NCBI GenBank assembly: GCA_946481735.1
Contig: CAMLOU010000014.1
Coordinates: forward strand, 1 to 44,299
DNA from: an uncultured Cellvibrio sp.
GTDB taxonomy: Bacteria; Pseudomonadota; Gammaproteobacteria; Pseudomonadales; Cellvibrionaceae
Length of the DNA: 44,299 nucleotides
Direction: 5' to 3'
Positions 26,098 through 34,208 of the stretch are shown one piece after another. How positions within the stretch are numbered: position 1 is the stretch's first letter; every line of letters begins with the position of its first letter. Made by a program: the position numbers and the translations under genes. Under the pieces are notes generated by a model. It made no database searches. It worked only from the letters and a program-made list of their open reading frames with translations, and was not told the DNA's origin.

Positions 26098-26198
26098 CCG
26101 CAGGTCGGTGCTATATAACAATAAAATTGTAAGCGGATTGTATCTATATCAATCGGTGGCGGACATTACGGGAATGGATGGTGCGACAGACAAAATTA

Positions 26199-26227
26199 TT
26201 GACAACGTTGTCTTTGCGGCGTAATGT
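26199..26227 (+). promoter_or_regulatory. Promoter of the nagK-nagP-nagX unit
   Basis: The -35 box TTGACA (26199-26204) and -10 box TAATGT (26222-26227) with 17-bp spacing are the same boxes as the receptor promoter. The -35 overlaps a NagR operator. It predicts a leader of about 315 bases before nagK. Confidence 0.72.
26201..26212. promoter_or_regulatory. NagR operator at the nagK promoter
   Basis: Perfect GACAACGTTGTC overlapping the -35 box exactly as O1 does at the receptor promoter. No second perfect copy is present at +1, so repression here should be less tight than at the receptor. Confidence 0.8.
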
Positions 26228-26366
26228 ATCTTTGAGCGTGTATCTCCAGTTGTGAATGCTCTGCTTATGTTCGTTGTTGTTGGTGTCTTTCAGGGTTTCG
26301 CAGATCCGTCATGCGGGCTCTGAAGCGGTCCAACGATGTAGTTGATATCTATCATGGCTCTTTTGT

Positions 26367-26398
26367 GGTTGGCGCGTGTCATACCGCCAACCCTTTTT
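26367..26398 (+). terminator. Terminator-like hairpin in the nagK leader (possible attenuator)
   Basis: A perfect 8-bp stem GGTTGGCG (26367-26374)/CGCCAACC (26385-26392) with a 10-base loop is followed by CTTTTT. It lies about 135 bases into the predicted leader and 154 bases before the nagK start. No open reading frame with sugar-related content or known riboswitch was recognised in the leader. Confidence 0.55.
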
Positions 26399-26551
26399 AC
26401 CAGCCTGTGAAGATAGATTAAAAAGGATGGCGGAATAACTCTAAATACAGGATTTGATTGACGTTGGTGTTTGAGATATTGCGAATCCCTGCGATCAGCA
26501 AATTAAAGCGAGAGTACCGCACAGGCATTGCTAATAAATATGAGGTTGATT

Positions 26552-27466
26552 ATGGGGATACACCCAATCAATGACAGTGCGTTAGAAGAACCCTTATACC
26601 TGGGCATAGATGGTGGCGGTACCAAGTGCCGTGCGCGCATTGTCTCTGCCAAAGATGAAGTCCTGGGTACCGGTGTCGGTGGCCCGGCGAATCCACTCCA
26701 TGGTGTTCAGCAAACCCTGAATTCAATCCAGACCGCTACCGAGCTGGCATTGGCGGATGCCGGCTTGCCGGTCACGGCGATCAGCCGTTTGACGGCAGGG
26801 CTTGGCTTGGCGGGCGTTAACCTGCCCAGCTTGTACGATGTTATCAATAATTGGCAGCACCCTTTTAAAACCATGTATCTCACCACCGACCTGCATATCG
26901 CTTGCCTGGGCGCGCACAATCGTGATGAAGGTGCGGTGATGGTGGCTGGCACCGGTTCCTGTGGCTATTCCTACGTTAAAGGTAAGGCCACCATTCTGGG
27001 GGCGCACGGCTTCCCGTTCGGGGATATCGGCAGCGGGGCCTGGATGGGGCTTGAAGCGATCAAGGCGGTGTTGCTTGCTTCTGACAATCTTGGTCCGCAA
27101 ACCATTCTCAGCGACTTGATCGGCGATCACTTGCAAGCCAAGGGTGTCATGATCGTGGACAAGATGGCGGCGGCAAAATCCAGCGATTATGCCAAATTAG
27201 CCATCTTTGTTTTGGATGCGGCGGATCAAGGTGATGCGGTTGCATTGGGCATTGTCAAACAAGGCGCAGACTACATGAGCGCTGTGGCGGAAAAATTGTG
27301 GGAAACCGAGCCACCGCGTATGTCATTCCTCGGTGGTCTGGCACCGCGTTTGATTCCGTGGATGAAGCCCTCGGTGGCGGAAAGCCTGTCACCACCCCTT
27401 AGCCAACCCGAATTTGGTGCTATCTATTACGCCAAGCGAATGAGCCGTTTGACGGCTACCGCCTAG
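26552..27466 (+). CDS. nagK: N-acetylglucosamine/glucosamine kinase (BadF/BadG/BcrA/BcrD ATPase family)
   Basis: 304 residues from the ATG at 26552, with GAGG six bases upstream; in-frame starts at 26528 and 26540 are less well placed. The ATP-binding phosphate-1 motif is LGIDGGGTKCRARIV near the N-terminus; further motifs are VGGPANP, LTAGLGLAGVN, YLTTDLHIACLGAH, VMVAGTGSCGYSY and GHGFPFGDIGSGAWMG-like HGFPFGDIGSGAWMGLEAI. It is the NagK type of Shewanella/Cellvibrio loci, making GlcNAc-6-phosphate from cytoplasmic GlcNAc and ATP. First gene of the rightward NagR-controlled unit. Confidence 0.9.
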   Translation: MGIHPINDSALEEPLYLGIDGGGTKCRARIVSAKDEVLGTGVGGPANPLHGVQQTLNSIQTATELALADAGLPVTAISRLTAGLGLAGVNLPSLYDVINNWQHPFKTMYLTTDLHIACLGAHNRDEGAVMVAGTGSCGYSYVKGKATILGAHGFPFGDIGSGAWMGLEAIKAVLLASDNLGPQTILSDLIGDHLQAKGVMIVDKMAAAKSSDYAKLAIFVLDAADQGDAVALGIVKQGADYMSAVAEKLWETEPPRMSFLGGLAPRLIPWMKPSVAESLSPPLSQPEFGAIYYAKRMSRLTATA

Positions 27467-27642
27467 GTATAGGCGGGCCAGGAATTTGAGCGGGCTGGAT
27501 GTGCAAGCTGAAAGGTTGTCCCGCTCAAACTGAGCCGCGTTGATGTGACTGGCGGCTTATAAAAATCCATAGCCCACGGGCATATGGACAAGAGTTACTT
27601 CGGTCAATACCACGCGTTCGCGCGTTATAAAAAAACAGGTAC

Positions 27643-27680
27643 CTCTGGATGGGTTATTTATGTGGTGAACCCATCCAGAG
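27643..27680 (+). other. Long perfect hairpin between nagK and nagP
   Basis: CTCTGGATGGGTT (27643-27655) and its exact complement (27668-27680) form a 13-bp stem with a 12-base loop. No T-tract follows, so it is not a simple terminator; processing or differential mRNA stability of nagK versus nagP is possible. The rest of the 325-bp gap (27467-27791) shows no gene. Confidence 0.6.
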
Positions 27681-27791
27681 CGTTCCTCATCGCCACAGTT
27701 CAATAATAAAAGCGTTTGCACCGCATGCGGAGTCAACGCGTTAATCATTTCACTCCCGATTGTTTGGGAGCAATTCACGAGAAGCAGGTTT

Positions 27792-29093
27792 ATGGAAATG
27801 ACAGTTGATACCGCACCGGCACAAAAAAGCAGCGTCATCCCAATGGCCATTGTTGCCGGATTGTTTTTTATTTTAGGTTTCGCCACCTGGTTAAATGGCT
27901 CCTTGATGCCCTACCTGGAGTTGGTGTTAACACTCACACCGGTGCAGGCTTCTTTCATCCTGTTTACGTTCTATATTGCCGTGGTGGTTTTTTCGATTCC
28001 ATCGGCCTGGGTTATTCGCCGTGTCGGTTATAAAAATGGTATGGCTTTGGGTATGCTCGGCATGGCAGCGGCTGCGTTTATGTTTATTCCCGCTGCAAAA
28101 ACCCACATGTTCGGTTTGTTTTTGGTTGCGCAATTTATGATGGGTGCGAGCCAGACGTTGCTGCAAACGGCAGTTAACCCATACGTCGTAAAAATCGGCC
28201 CGGAAGAATCAGCGGCTGCGCGTATCAGTATTATGGGGATTTTGAATAAATCGGCGGGTGTCGTGGCCCCCATGGTATTTGCCGCGATGATTTTAGGCGG
28301 GATGAAAGATTATTCTACCCAAGCCCCGACACCGGAAGAAATTGAAATCCTCGCCAGTAATCTGGTATTTCCCTATATCTGCATGGGATTGTTTATTGCA
28401 TTTCTGGCACTGTGCGTAAAGTTCTCACCGCTGCCGGAATTGAATCTGGAAAAAGAAGATGCGCAAGTGGCGGACAAGGGCTCAGTGTTTCGCTTTCCCC
28501 ATTTGGTATTAGGTGTGATCGCGCTGTTCCTGTATGTGGGTGTTGAGGTAATTGCCGGCGATACCATTGGATCTTTTGGTCGCAGCATTGGCTACAGCGG
28601 TTTCGCCACCCTGACCTCATTCACCATGGCGTTTATGGTGCTGGGTTACGTGTTGGGTGTCCTGTTAATCCCGCGCGTTATCTCGCAACAAAAAGCGTTG
28701 ATGGCATCGGCTATTCTCGGCGTGATATTAAGTTTGTCGATTGTCTTCGGTGACAGTGCATCCTCCAGTTTTGCCAATATCCTGTTTGTTCCTTTCGGCT
28801 TGCCTGCATTGCCCAACACCATTTTATTCCTGGCGCTGCTGGGGTTGGCGAATGCTATTGTCTGGCCGGCAATCTGGCCGATGGCCTTAAGCGGTTTGGG
28901 CAGTTACACCAGTACCGGCTCGGCGTTATTGATCATGGCCATCTCGGGCGGTGCGGTCTTACCCTTTGTGTTGGCCGGTGTGGCTTCCATCGGTGATATC
29001 GGTCGTCAAACGGCTTACATTGTGATGACGCCGGCCTATCTGTTTATCCTTTTCTATGCGGTGAAAGGGCATAAGTTAAGAAGCTGGAAGTAA
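27792..29093 (+). CDS. nagP: GlcNAc permease NagP (MFS, FucP-like)
   Basis: 433 residues with twelve predicted membrane segments. The family of FucP/glucose-galactose transporters is clear from IVAGLFFILGFATWLNGSLMPYLEL near the N-terminus, AQFMMGASQTLLQTAVNPYVVKIGPEESAAARISIMGILNK, and GLANAIVWPAIWPMALSGLG. In Alteromonadales, Xanthomonas and Caulobacter this branch (NagP) imports GlcNAc by proton symport across the inner membrane. It follows nagK after a 325-bp gap and precedes a terminator. Confidence 0.93.
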   Translation: MEMTVDTAPAQKSSVIPMAIVAGLFFILGFATWLNGSLMPYLELVLTLTPVQASFILFTFYIAVVVFSIPSAWVIRRVGYKNGMALGMLGMAAAAFMFIPAAKTHMFGLFLVAQFMMGASQTLLQTAVNPYVVKIGPEESAAARISIMGILNKSAGVVAPMVFAAMILGGMKDYSTQAPTPEEIEILASNLVFPYICMGLFIAFLALCVKFSPLPELNLEKEDAQVADKGSVFRFPHLVLGVIALFLYVGVEVIAGDTIGSFGRSIGYSGFATLTSFTMAFMVLGYVLGVLLIPRVISQQKALMASAILGVILSLSIVFGDSASSSFANILFVPFGLPALPNTILFLALLGLANAIVWPAIWPMALSGLGSYTSTGSALLIMAISGGAVLPFVLAGVASIGDIGRQTAYIVMTPAYLFILFYAVKGHKLRSWK

Positions 29094-29122
29094 TCATTTT
29101 ATAAACCCCGGTATTTACCAAC

Positions 29123-29160
29123 ATGGCTGTTAATGCATTGCATTTTCAGCCATTTTTTTT
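29123..29160 (+). terminator. Intrinsic terminator between nagP and nagX
   Basis: ATGGCTG (29123-29129) pairs with CAGCCAT (29147-29153), enclosing a second stem AATGC/GCATT, and is followed by a run of seven more T. It lies 30 bp after nagP. nagX, 63 bp further, would then need read-through or its own weak promoter; none is clear. Confidence 0.8.
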
Positions 29161-29223
29161 GCGGCTTATTGGAGAACTGACGCAGGATTCTCATGAGCCG
29201 TTTGGCCGTCAAAAGGTGTAATC

Positions 29224-30306
29224 ATGACAACTAAACAACGTTTCCAGGCGCTGGATGTAATGCGGGGCCTGACTTTGGCTTTAATGATACTGGTCAACAC
29301 GCCCGGCTCATGGAGTTATGTGTATTCGCCGTTGCTGCATGCAGATTGGCACGGTGCTACACCTACAGATTATATTTTTCCCTTCTTTTTATTTATGGTC
29401 GGCGCGGCCATGGTGTTCTCCCAAAGAGCGTTAAACGCTTTGTCATTTTCGGACCAGGCGACAAAAATTTTTCGCCGCACGCTGGTTATTTTTTTGATTG
29501 GCTTGCTGCTGAATTACTTTCCATTTACCCAGGACCCCAGCAATCTGCGCTTTCTCGGTGTGTTACAGCGTATCGCCCTGGCATACTGTTTTGCCGCGTG
29601 GATAGTGTTGTACGCCAACACGCTCTGGCGTCGGGTTATTGCCGCAGGCTTGTTGCTGGGATATTGGGCGCTGTTACAGCTCAGTGCTGACCCTTACAGT
29701 CTGGAATACTCGGTGGTGCGTCAATTCGATCTGTATGTATTGGGCGAGCAACATCTATGGCGTGGTAAAGGCATCGCTTTTGATCCGGAAGGTTTGTTGA
29801 GTACATTGCCTGCCATCGTCAATGTATTGATTGGCTATGAAGTTACGCGGCATTTGATTAACGCGAGTGACAAGGTTAAAGCGCAATGGCAATTGTTTGC
29901 AGCTGGGGTGGTAATGACGGTATCAGGTCTGGTGTGGCATCCGGTATTTCCCATCAACAAAAGCCTGTGGACCAGTTCATTTGTGCTCTTGACCAGCGGC
30001 GTGGGTGTACTGGTGTTGCTGTTACTGGTGAGATTGGAAGCATTCGCCTGGATGCAAGGTATCTATAAGGCGTTCACTATGCTGGGACAAAATCCGCTGT
30101 TTATTTATGCCCTGTCCATCCTGTGGGCTAAAACGCTTCTGGTGGTGCCTGTGGGTGATACCTCCGCCTACCAATGGCTATACGATCAATTATGCAGGGT
30201 GGCTGATCCTTATAACGCTTCTTTGATGTTCGCTTTGATTCCGGTGGCGGTATTGTGGGTCGTTGCCTGGTACTTGCATCGCAAGAAAATAATCATCTCG
30301 ATATAA
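29224..30306 (+). CDS. nagX: NagX, membrane sugar acyltransferase homologue
   Basis: 360 residues, multipass. The N-terminus RFQALDVMRGLTLALMILVNTPGSWSYVYSPLLHADWHGATPTDYIFPFFLFMVGAAM is the signature of the NagX/heparan-alpha-glucosaminide N-acetyltransferase-like family, including the conserved His/Asp-rich loop after the first helix. About ten membrane segments follow, ending with a basic tail. NagX recurs in nag loci of Alteromonadales and Xanthomonas and is thought to be an inner-membrane transacetylase; its true substrate is not settled. It follows nagP after an intrinsic terminator. Confidence 0.9.
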   Translation: MTTKQRFQALDVMRGLTLALMILVNTPGSWSYVYSPLLHADWHGATPTDYIFPFFLFMVGAAMVFSQRALNALSFSDQATKIFRRTLVIFLIGLLLNYFPFTQDPSNLRFLGVLQRIALAYCFAAWIVLYANTLWRRVIAAGLLLGYWALLQLSADPYSLEYSVVRQFDLYVLGEQHLWRGKGIAFDPEGLLSTLPAIVNVLIGYEVTRHLINASDKVKAQWQLFAAGVVMTVSGLVWHPVFPINKSLWTSSFVLLTSGVGVLVLLLLVRLEAFAWMQGIYKAFTMLGQNPLFIYALSILWAKTLLVVPVGDTSAYQWLYDQLCRVADPYNASLMFALIPVAVLWVVAWYLHRKKIIISI

Positions 30307-30312
30307 AGGAAT

Positions 30313-30345
30313 AAAAAAACCCATCAACCACGAAGGTTGATGGGT
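30313..30345 (-). terminator. Intrinsic terminator of the nagB-nagA operon
   Basis: The 11-bp stem ACCCATCAACC/GGTTGATGGGT with a 5-base loop is followed, read leftward, by seven T. It ends the leftward nagBA transcript. It lies 7 bp after the convergent nagX stop and may also act on that strand, though the T-run there is displaced. Confidence 0.85.
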
Positions 30346-30462
30346 AAGCGCTTTGTTTTTCGAGGAAGAAAAACGATTTATGGAGAACAACAACAAACAT
30401 CAACGGACAAAAAACGTTACAACAACACTGCGATAAAACGACAACACAACCATGAACAACAA

Positions 30463-31605
30463 TCAGTGACGCAATGGCTTACCATCAATCCAGCTGTTAA
30501 TCAGATTCAGGTTTTCATCCACCAGAATCATGCTGGCTTTATAGCCGGGTTTCAGTAAACCCAATTCTTTTTCCAAGCCAACCATCGCTGCAGGATACAG
30601 GCTCGCCATACGCACGGCTTCGCCTAGCTCCAGCCCTAACATAGACACGCTGTTGCGCACCGCGCTGAGCATATCCAGGTCAGAACCCGCGAGTGTTCCG
30701 GTGGCGGTCGCGCAACGACCGTTCTCGCTACGGATAACTTCACCGTTTAATACAAATTCTTTATTGACCGCGCCCACAGTGGGCATGGCATCGGTAACCA
30801 ATACCATCTTGCCGCGCGCTTTGGCTGCCAGGGCAACTTTTAACGCAGCGGGATGAACGTGATAACCATCCACAATAATGCCGCAGTAACTTTCAGCATG
30901 TTCCAGCGCAGCACCGATCATGCCCGGCTCGCGACTGGTGAGTGGGGTCATGGCATTGAACAAGTGAGTGAAGCTGCTCAAGCCTGCTGCCAAAGCGGTT
31001 TTGGTTTGCTCATAATCTGCCGCGCTGTGACCCGCCGCCACCGTGATACCTGCATTGACAAGCCGGTGAATCATCTCCGGTGTGGTCAATTCCGGGGCCA
31101 AGGTCACCAGCGTTTTTCCACGCTTGAGTGAGGTCAATAATGCAAATGCGGCTTCATCAATAGTGCGAAACTTTTCTGCGTTGTGAACACCTTTGCGCGC
31201 TGGATTTAAAAATGGTCCTTCAAGATGAACGCCGACAATGCCGGGTACATGCTCATCAATCGCCTGGGCTACTGCCGCGATGGCTCTTTCCACCACGCTG
31301 AGATCATCGCTGATCAAGGTTGGCAGCAATGCTGTCGTGCCGAACAGGCGATGTGCTTCACCGATCTGGCGTAAGGTGTCTACAGTGGGCGCATCGTTAA
31401 ACAACACTCCACCACCGCCATTGACTTGCGTATCAAACAAGCCGGGCAATAAGGTCATGCCGTTAAGGTCTGTTTGCTCAATACCTTCAGGCAATTCAGC
31501 CACCGGCAACACACCATGAATGTGCTCGCCGTCGATGACAACGGCATGACCTTCAAGCCATTCGTCGCCCGTAAAAATTCGACCATTAACCAGTGCGCCG
31601 GTCAT
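30463..31605 (-). CDS. nagA: N-acetylglucosamine-6-phosphate deacetylase NagA
   Basis: 380 residues of the amidohydrolase superfamily. Motifs: LLPGLFDTQVNGGGG after the N-terminal strand, the metal-ligand Glu in GVHLEGPFLNPARKGVHN, His in VAAGHSAADYEQT and in FTHLFNAMTPLTSREPG, the catalytic Asp in VLVTDAMPTVG, and ATGTLAGSDLDM. It removes acetate from GlcNAc-6-P to give glucosamine-6-P in the cytoplasm. Its ATG overlaps the nagB-II stop by one base (TAATG). Confidence 0.97.
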   Translation of the reverse strand: MTGALVNGRIFTGDEWLEGHAVVIDGEHIHGVLPVAELPEGIEQTDLNGMTLLPGLFDTQVNGGGGVLFNDAPTVDTLRQIGEAHRLFGTTALLPTLISDDLSVVERAIAAVAQAIDEHVPGIVGVHLEGPFLNPARKGVHNAEKFRTIDEAAFALLTSLKRGKTLVTLAPELTTPEMIHRLVNAGITVAAGHSAADYEQTKTALAAGLSSFTHLFNAMTPLTSREPGMIGAALEHAESYCGIIVDGYHVHPAALKVALAAKARGKMVLVTDAMPTVGAVNKEFVLNGEVIRSENGRCATATGTLAGSDLDMLSAVRNSVSMLGLELGEAVRMASLYPAAMVGLEKELGLLKPGYKASMILVDENLNLINSWIDGKPLRH

Positions 31606-32660
31606 TACATTGTCTCCGTGACCTTGCGCAAGTGCGGCGGCTCATCCGGGTTGTAACCGCGCGCGATGGACAGCGCATTGGCCATACGATAAAAACTTTG
31701 TACCGCCAGCATGGGGGCGATGGCCGGGTGTGCGCCCGCTACAACGGGCAGCGATCCGCTGATGCTTTCGCTGGCCACAAATACCTTGGCGTTGCGCGCG
31801 CGGAAATCTTCAACCAGTGAGTCCATGCCGGCTAACGTTTTATCCTGTTGTGCGAACAACAACACCGGAAAACCTTCGCCGACGATCGCCATAGGGCCGT
31901 GTTTAACTTCTGCAGCGCTGAACGCTTCCGCATGCAAGCCACAGGTTTCTTTTAATTTCAACGCGGCTTCCTGGGCAGCACCGAAACCGATGCCGCGCCC
32001 GATAACAAATAAATTGCGCGCGTCTTTCAGGCCATCAACCACCGATTGCCAATCCTTTTCCCAGGCTTGGGCGAGAGATTGCGGCAGGATTTTTAATGCG
32101 GCTTTCAACTCCTCGTCATTGCCCCACTCGGAGACCAGATGCATGATCGCACCCAATGTGGCGAGATAAGACTTGGTGGCCGCGACACTTTTTTCAGAAC
32201 CAGCGCGCAGGGGAATCACGATATCGGCCATCTGGGCCAACGGGGAATCTTCCACATTCACCAGTGCCAGGGTCAGTGCGCCGCCGGCTTTAGCCTGCTC
32301 AACGCTGGCTAACAGGTCCGGGCTTTTACCCGACTGGGAGATGGCGATGTAGAGTGTGCCTTCCAGTTGTTGCTTGGCGAAATAGATTGAGGTGATGGAC
32401 GGTGCCGCCGATGAGGTCACCAGTCCGAGCCGGGTTTCAAACAAATATTTGGCATAGGTTGCCGCGTGGTCGGAACTACCGCGCGCGCAGGTCACAATAG
32501 AGCGTGGAGCAAAGGCTTTCAGTCGCTCAACCGCAGCGGCCACCAGGGGGGCGTTAGCCTCGAACTGCTGGGCAATAACACTTGAGGCCGAAGCGGCTTC
32601 CTGAAACATCAGGGTTTCTTCGGGCTGCAAGCGAGGGGTTAAGACACTGGCTGACGACAT
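31605..32660 (-). CDS. nagB-II: Glucosamine-6-phosphate deaminase NagB-II (SIS-domain type)
   Basis: 351 residues with two SIS domains and no glutaminase domain: TCARGSSDHAATYAKYLFETRLG and YIAISQSGKSPDLLASVEQAK in the first, VIGRGIGFGAAQEAALKLKETCGLHAEAFSAAEVKHGPMA in the second. This is the GlmS-derived deaminase described in Shewanella nag loci, replacing the classical NagB and converting glucosamine-6-P to fructose-6-P and ammonia. First gene of nagB-nagA, downstream of a NagR operator at 32695. Confidence 0.93.
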   Translation of the reverse strand: MSSASVLTPRLQPEETLMFQEAASASSVIAQQFEANAPLVAAAVERLKAFAPRSIVTCARGSSDHAATYAKYLFETRLGLVTSSAAPSITSIYFAKQQLEGTLYIAISQSGKSPDLLASVEQAKAGGALTLALVNVEDSPLAQMADIVIPLRAGSEKSVAATKSYLATLGAIMHLVSEWGNDEELKAALKILPQSLAQAWEKDWQSVVDGLKDARNLFVIGRGIGFGAAQEAALKLKETCGLHAEAFSAAEVKHGPMAIVGEGFPVLLFAQQDKTLAGMDSLVEDFRARNAKVFVASESISGSLPVVAGAHPAIAPMLAVQSFYRMANALSIARGYNPDEPPHLRKVTETM

Positions 32661-32694
32661 AAAAACCTAACTCCAAAAATGAAACGGGTTGCGA

Positions 32695-32706
32695 GACAAC
32701 GTTGTC
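32695..32706. promoter_or_regulatory. NagR operator at the nagB-nagA promoter
   Basis: Perfect GACAACGTTGTC, 35 bp upstream of the nagB-II start. Here it directly follows the -10 box and covers the transcription start, unlike the -35 overlap at the other two promoters. Confidence 0.8.
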
Positions 32707-32735
32707 ATTGTGGACTGATTTTTAACCCTTGTAAA
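32707..32735 (-). promoter_or_regulatory. Promoter of nagB-nagA
   Basis: Read leftward: TTTACA (32735-32730), a 17-bp spacer, then CACAAT (32712-32707), ending right next to the operator. The boxes are moderate matches (5/6 and 4/6), but spacing and the operator position support it. Confidence 0.55.
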
Positions 32736-32851
32736 GGCGTTGGCGCAACAATGCGTAATTTTTTTAACCAGTCGGCATTCACGGCGGCCGAGTTAACGGC
32801 TGTGACAGGATTTGGAGGCGGCCCCGACCCAAAGGTTCGGGGCGGTAGGGG

Positions 32852-33886
32852 TCAGGCTTTGCGGCCCAGAGCGGGGCAGGTGGAATCGCGCACAATCAAT
32901 TGCGGGTAAAAACCTTCGCTCTCGACTTTATGGTCCGCGTTATTGCTATTGCGAATACATTCGATCAGCAGCGCTGTGGCACGCTGGGCAATGATGCGGT
33001 TGGGCTGCTGGGCGGTCGTCAGGTTTGGCCAGGCCTGCCGGGAGAAAGGGCTGTCCTCAAACCCGACGATAGACAACTGGTGCGGCACATCCACGCCCTG
33101 AATCCGCGCGGCAAACAAGGTACCTGCCGCGATCTCGTCGTTACAGGCAAACACGGCGCTGGGTTTGCTGCTGGATGACAGCAACTGCCGGGTGCGCTTG
33201 ACCCCCGATTCAAACGAATACTCGCCCCCGACAATCAGCTTTTTGTCGACGGGAAGTTTGTTGTCTTTCAGGGCGGCTTTATAGCCTTCCAGGCGTTCGA
33301 TACTGGATTTATGCGCTTCATCCCCACCCAGGAAGGCGATAGATTTATGGCCCAGGTCGATCAGGTATTGGGTAATGCGGTAAGCGGCCGTACGGTCGTC
33401 GATAAAGATGCAAGGCGCTTTGTCATCCGGTGGATGGGAGCCGGACAGGATCCGCACGAACTTGATCTTGCGCTTGCTCAGGGCAGCCAGGACCTCCGGC
33501 ATTTCAGACATCGGCGGGGTCAACACCAGGCCGCCCACGCGGCTGCGGTCAATCATACCCAACACTTCATCAATGATGTTTTCGGACTTGGCATCACAGG
33601 GGTGAATGATCAACTCGTACCCCTGGCGATGACACTCGCCGAGGATACCGTGCTGCATATCAATGACGTAGTTGCTGTTGGGGTTATCGTAGATGAATCC
33701 AATAGACGAGGCGGCGCCGCGTAACAAGCGGGCGGACAGGTTGGGTTGGTAGTTCAGCTCTTTAACGGCTTTCCATACCCGGTCCTGCAAATCCTGGCCG
33801 ACAGTGACCTCTTTATTGATAACGCGGGAGACGGTTTTGAAGGACACGCCGGCGAGTTTAGCAACGTCTTTGATAGTGGCTTTCAT
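32852..33886 (-). CDS. nagR: LacI-family transcriptional repressor NagR
   Basis: 344 residues. The N-terminal helix-turn-helix TIKDVAKLAGVSFKTVSRVINKE and hinge NYQPNLSARLLRG are classical LacI type. The effector domain shows GFIYDNPNSNYVIDMQHGIL, IFIDDRTAAYRITQYLIDLGHKSIAFLGG, AVFACNDEIAAGTLFAA and SIVGFEDSPFSRQAWPNLTTAQQP. Its location beside nagBA and the four palindromic LacI-type sites in the window identify it as the regulator; the inducer is probably GlcNAc-6-P or glucosamine-6-P (inference). No operator lies in front of nagR itself, so it is probably not autoregulated by this palindrome. Confidence 0.92.
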   Translation of the reverse strand: MKATIKDVAKLAGVSFKTVSRVINKEVTVGQDLQDRVWKAVKELNYQPNLSARLLRGAASSIGFIYDNPNSNYVIDMQHGILGECHRQGYELIIHPCDAKSENIIDEVLGMIDRSRVGGLVLTPPMSEMPEVLAALSKRKIKFVRILSGSHPPDDKAPCIFIDDRTAAYRITQYLIDLGHKSIAFLGGDEAHKSSIERLEGYKAALKDNKLPVDKKLIVGGEYSFESGVKRTRQLLSSSSKPSAVFACNDEIAAGTLFAARIQGVDVPHQLSIVGFEDSPFSRQAWPNLTTAQQPNRIIAQRATALLIECIRNSNNADHKVESEGFYPQLIVRDSTCPALGRKA

Positions 33887-33931
33887 AGTTGTCTGATGAT
33901 TATGTTGTTCTCGTGGCCGCTAGAGTAGTGT

Positions 33932-34159
33932 TTAGCGGCGGCCAGTGCAATCAACCGAGCGGAAAAGCTGCGCATCGCCGCCAGGCTCCCCGGCTTCGCT
34001 GCCCTTGTTCATTTGCGGCGCGCCATCGACCTTGGCAAAACGGTAAGACAGTGTAAAACGCTTTGGTCGATCAGGGGCAGACGTGCCAAACTTACCGGGT
34101 AGTATCAGGTATGTCCTGAAATCCAATTCCTGACCAGTAACCTCCTGAAGTGAGCGCAT
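33932..34159 (-). CDS. Possible small ORF upstream of nagR, unrecognised
   Basis: A 75-codon leftward frame in the 322-bp gap between nagR and the SMP-30-like gene. It contains TYLILPGKFGTSAPDRPKRF and TLSYRFAKVDGAPQMN but belongs to no family I know, and has no clear ribosome site. Its stop lies in an imperfect inverted repeat (GCCGCTA/TAGCGGC near 33915-33940). It may be a remnant or chance frame. The remainder of the gap holds nothing further that I can support. Confidence 0.2.
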   Translation of the reverse strand: MRSLQEVTGQELDFRTYLILPGKFGTSAPDRPKRFTLSYRFAKVDGAPQMNKGSEAGEPGGDAQLFRSVDCTGRR

Positions 34160-34208
34160 CGGCCGCGCGGAGGTTCCTCAATATCTATAAAAAATGAGGA
34201 TATAAACC

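Noticed and set aside
27643..27680. Copy of the NGGA element between nagK and nagP
   Set aside because: It is a simple 13-bp hairpin; its GGA is in the stem and the constant segment is absent.
33887..33930. NagR autoregulatory operator before nagR
   Set aside because: Only loose GTTGT-like half-sites are seen; no palindrome comparable to GACAACGTTGTC.
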